DNA from: Onthophagus taurus
Lineage: Eukaryota; Arthropoda; Insecta; Coleoptera; Scarabaeidae
Direction of reading: 5' to 3'
DNA: 64,000 bases
NCBI RefSeq assembly: GCF_036711975.1
Contig: NC_091966.1
Coordinates: 13,833,501 to 13,897,500 of the forward strand
A program made the translations under genes and the position numbers. The notes under the pieces were generated by a model. It was not told the DNA's origin, did not search any database, and saw only the letters and a list, made by a program, of their open reading frames with translations. Of this stretch, positions 60,926 to 64,000 are shown one piece after another (the stretch's first letter is position 1; each line of letters opens with the position of its first letter).

Positions 60926-61604
60926 AATCTCTGAAATTTATTAATTCATCATCATTTCTTTTGCTGCAGGCAACAGCAATTCTTTATCTATTGTATAGGC
61001 TTTTCCACGCTGTCATATTTTTAAGCTGGTTAAAAAGAATACCTCCACTCCTTTTGAATGATGTCAGTAAAAATAAATATTATTTATTTGGGACCTTCAA
61101 ATTCGGTGATAAAGAGTGTATTCTAAAATTAAACAATACAATCTGCGAGCACTCTAGGTTCCGTGTAATGGCCACTCTCTCAATATTATTGTTAATGATA
61201 TTGCAAAAGTATCCTCGGAACCCGCCAATTTTTTTAACATGGTCCAATACAATATATTTAACCTTTGTGTCTACAGCTAAAAAATCATACATAAACATAC
61301 ACCCATCATACCTAGGTTTGCCATCCATTTAAGTTTGCTTTTACTTTTTTATGTTGGTATCAGCTTTTTTTAGATAACGACCGGCTTATTTATGTATACA
61401 AATTTTTTGGTCGTGTAGTTTGCTACTAAATTCGTTTGTTGTTTGGCGCTTGGATACAAAAATGTTCTTATCTTTCAGACAACGCATTTGAAAAAAATAT
61501 TTTCAAGAAGTAGTATTTAGAAATTACTACTTATTATTAAAAAAGTATTACTTTAGTACTTTTTTCATAATTATTTATCTCCCCCGGCAAGTGCAATTAC
61601 TTAG

Positions 61605-62565
61605 CTCAAAATGGAGGAGATTTTAGAAGCTGATAGTTAAGATGCATAAAATACTTATAAACGTTCGTTGGCAGATGAAGAGGGGGATGTTGAAGATAAT
61701 AATGTGAATATAGAAAATTCTGATGCTACCCAATTACAGTTACCAGAATGTGATCCTGCTGGAGAAAGTGATTCAGATAAAGAATTGGTATGTTCAATTG
61801 AATCTTCTGCAAATAATTACACAGCTAGAGATGGTGTAATTTAGGCAGATCACCACCACAACCTCGTAGATTTCTGTTGCATATTATTCTCTGATACTCT
61901 AAGGTTGAATTAGTACATACACATACGCATCAAAATTTTGATTTCAACAGAGATGTCTGACAAGGCAGGAATCATATTTGACGTTTTCCTTATATAGAAT
62001 AGAAACCTGCAGAACAATTATATAGCTGAAACCAACGTTATAGTTGATGTTTTAGTTTGATGATTTAGTTCCAAAACCGGCGAAGTATGGAATTAAGGTT
62101 ATGTGGGTATATGACGCTATTCCTATCCAATCAAAGGACAAATCCATACTGGTATAGCAACTTCTGAAGAGCTTGAACAGTTGTGCTTCTTTCCTCTTCC
62201 CAATATATCATTGAAATTGAATTTCGTTTAAAAAAAATTCCGTTAGGTTACCCAATTACAACACAGGCAAACAAAATAGAACATTATGGATGTGTGATAA
62301 TAATCCATACTTGAAGACAACAACCAACCCTAGAAGATTGTTCCTACATCAGTTGTGTCTAAAATGCACAAATCATGCAAAATTTTCTATGACGTAGTGG
62401 AATTGAAAGCATGTTGGGCAGCCCAGAAACACCTACTATTGAAAAACTAACATAACGCCCTCAAGAATAACGTGATAATTCTGGCAGAATGAAGCAAAAC
62501 GGAAATTGTTACCTATATGCCAGTAACAAATAACTGAAGATGCTATAATTCTATAGATTCTATAA
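61605..62565 (+). pseudogene. PiggyBac transposase pseudogene
   Basis: The start reads MEEILEADS, then an acidic stretch (LADEEGDVEDNNVNIEN; CDPAGESDSDKELVCS), typical of piggyBac N termini. VPKPAKYGIKVMWVYDA at about 62,068 matches the core region before the second catalytic Asp. Later pieces in mixed frames (near 62,400-62,540) have the GQP...RMKQKRK pattern preceding the C-terminal Cys-rich end. Most of the catalytic core is deleted and stops are frequent, so no active protein is possible. Confidence 0.72.
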
Positions 62566-62569
62566 GTTG

Positions 62570-63250
62570 AAATTCATAAATAAATGTACGTTTGACAATT
62601 AGTTAAATTTAATCACTTTTTAACAAAATCTAAACTTCTCTTGTACATGGTTATACCTTAATTTTAAATAACTTTTTATAAAGTAAGTTCTTTTTGTAAA
62701 TTTAAAGTAAATAATGTAAATATAAATAATACAGAGATAATCAAATAATTTATGATATTAACTAACCTTATAAAAATATTAATAAATTCTTTGTATGCTT
62801 GATATTTTCTGTAATAACATAGTAATTACACGATCACTTTACACATAAACGTGTACGTGATGGTATAGTGACACAACTATTATTATCCTTCATACTGATC
62901 GGATATGTTTTCATATCGCGAAAACCGGCAATTAATATACAAGACGCGACAGTGCAATTATATACATTAAGAGGAACTAATTACGGGTATTGCATATTGG
63001 GTATTCATTCTTTCAACAACTTCGCAGCCGTTCTAAATCCACGTAACGGTATAACACCTGAATCAGATGGTTGGAATGAATCAAAAAGCCCAACGGGTAC
63101 ATTGTCGAGAGTCTTGTGAATATAGTAACGACATCGCGCTATTTCTACAACCGCCACACGAGCGCTTGAGGTTATTTTAATGTACAGTGATATTCAATTT
63201 AATTGGAACAAACAAATATTAATTATGATAAAGGGGGATGGTTTGTGTAA
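62570..63250. other. No gene supported; one less AT-rich patch
   Basis: The patch at 62,850-63,180 contains ACGCGACAGTGCAATTATA and an 83-codon frame (62,868-63,119) without a recognisable domain. The rest is AT-rich. Confidence 0.3.
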
Positions 63251-63389
63251 AAGATATTAAGAGATTTTTTAGCGAATTTGTTAAAATTTGGTAATATCGA
63301 AAAAGTTTTGGGTTTTTTTAGGGATTATAAGAATAATGTTCAAATTGTTTTGCGAGGTAGTGTAATAGCATGGTCGTATAGCGTAACGC

Positions 63390-63610
63390 AGCACATGCCA
63401 ATTAAAGCAGCTAGACTATTCCCGCAATTATTGGACTCCCTCAGGACAAAGACAATGCCCACACTGTCTTCTCGCAGGCTTATCGGGCACAATACGAGGA
63501 ACTACTTTTACTTATTGTCGAGTTGGAAGAACTTGGAGAAAGAATAACACAAACAATAGACCTGATAATTTCGTTCCGTGATCTTGACATTGTTCACAAT
63601 TTATTTTGAA
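63390..63610 (+). other. Protein-like frame fragment, unidentified
   Basis: From about 63,418 a frame reads GLPQDKDNAHTVFSQAYRAQ, then YEELLLLIVELEELGERITQ and IISFRDLDIVHNLF before a stop at about 63,607. The composition (helical, Glu/Leu-rich) looks more protein-like than chance, but stops lie just upstream and no start or splice site is convincing. It may be a retroelement gag or a host exon fragment. Confidence 0.25.
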
Positions 63611-63739
63611 ATAAGTTCAGTCCAACAGTTAGCGATTATAAAAATGGGAACAATAGACTTCAAAACAAAAAATTCATTGCACTCAAATTTATAAATCAAA
63701 ATAAAAAAGAATCTCAGGGAAATCCTTAAAATTGTATCA

Positions 63740-64000
63740 ATCCTCCAAGATTGACATCATTCCATTTTAAAATTTACGGCAACGTAGAAAATACAGTCAT
63801 CTCCGTACGTTTTCGCATAACGAGATCGGGCGTACGGAGGTAATTGAATGTAAAACACGATATCCGATACCCGGACACACGTGCAAGAGAAGCTTTCGAT
63901 GCTGCAAAATCCCGTTTCAAAAAAATAAATTCGGCGACACCGCAAGCGGGCGGCTCGAAACGCAGAACGGGCCCAACTAATTGGCATCCATAAATCTTTA
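63740..64000. other. GC-richer non-coding island at the window edge
   Basis: Contains GATCGGGCGTACGGAGGTAA and AAGCGGGCGGCTCGAAACGC. No supported frame. It resembles the islands near 50 and 56-58 kb in composition. Confidence 0.3.

Noticed and set aside
60922-61332. A 136-codon plus-strand frame and an 82-codon minus-strand frame at 61,080-61,328
   Set aside because: The plus frame overlaps the foldback arm and has no domain. The minus frame (DFLAVDTKVKYIVLDHVKK) looks somewhat protein-like but cannot be assigned and has no start or splice support.

Overview
The window looks like AT-rich nuclear DNA from an insect. The genes are split by short introns with GT-AG borders, each gene ends in an AATAAA signal, and the DNA between genes is packed with Tc1/mariner, hAT, piggyBac, gypsy and non-LTR (RTE/jockey-like) remnants. 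A beetle is my best guess, but nothing here proves the order. No prokaryotic, CRISPR or organellar signal was seen.

The left two thirds (about 0.6-41.2 kb) is one tandem array of eight paralogous genes, all on the minus strand. I number them 1-8 from left to right. Each encodes a protein of roughly 500-530 residues with an N-terminal F-box, a first leucine-rich-repeat block, a long non-LRR insert carrying conserved Cys motifs, and a short C-terminal LRR block ending in a C-x-C tail. By family knowledge such proteins are substrate adaptors of SCF (Skp1-Cullin-F-box) ubiquitin ligases; the substrate cannot be read from the sequence. Two forms alternate. Form A (genes 1, 3, 5) has a large fourth exon fused through to the CGNA motif. 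Form B (genes 2, 4, 6, 7) carries two extra small exons there. Gene 8 is the most divergent and appears to lack one of them. Repeated flanks at 424, 12,450 and 24,162 show that the A+B pair spread as a duplicated block of about 12 kb. Units 1 and 2 are very similar, and unit 3 is more divergent and shorter. Several transposons sit in one unit while the paralogous site in another is empty, so they inserted after the duplication.

Between genes 7 and 8, and inside the long 3' intron of gene 8, are non-LTR retrotransposon fragments and a duplicated, C-terminally truncated copy of gene 8's last exon.

The right third (41.3-64 kb) has no host gene I can support. It holds degenerate tandem and inverted repeats (41.3-43.2 kb) and a decayed Ty3/gypsy element (44.2-49.0 kb) split by a mariner-type element with an intact 358-residue transposase of DD41D spacing and about 440-bp inverted repeats. 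It also has a piggyBac-type TTAA element filled with a 180-190 bp tandem repeat (51.3-52.9 kb), several non-LTR fragments (53.0, 54.8 and 58.3 kb), a foldback repeat (60.3-60.9 kb) and a decayed piggyBac transposase (61.6-62.6 kb). Islands of less AT-rich, non-coding DNA near 50, 56.5, 57.7, 63 and 63.8 kb are unexplained and could be conserved regulatory DNA of a gene outside the window.

All exon borders and distances were worked out by eye from splice motifs, reading phase and comparison between paralogues.
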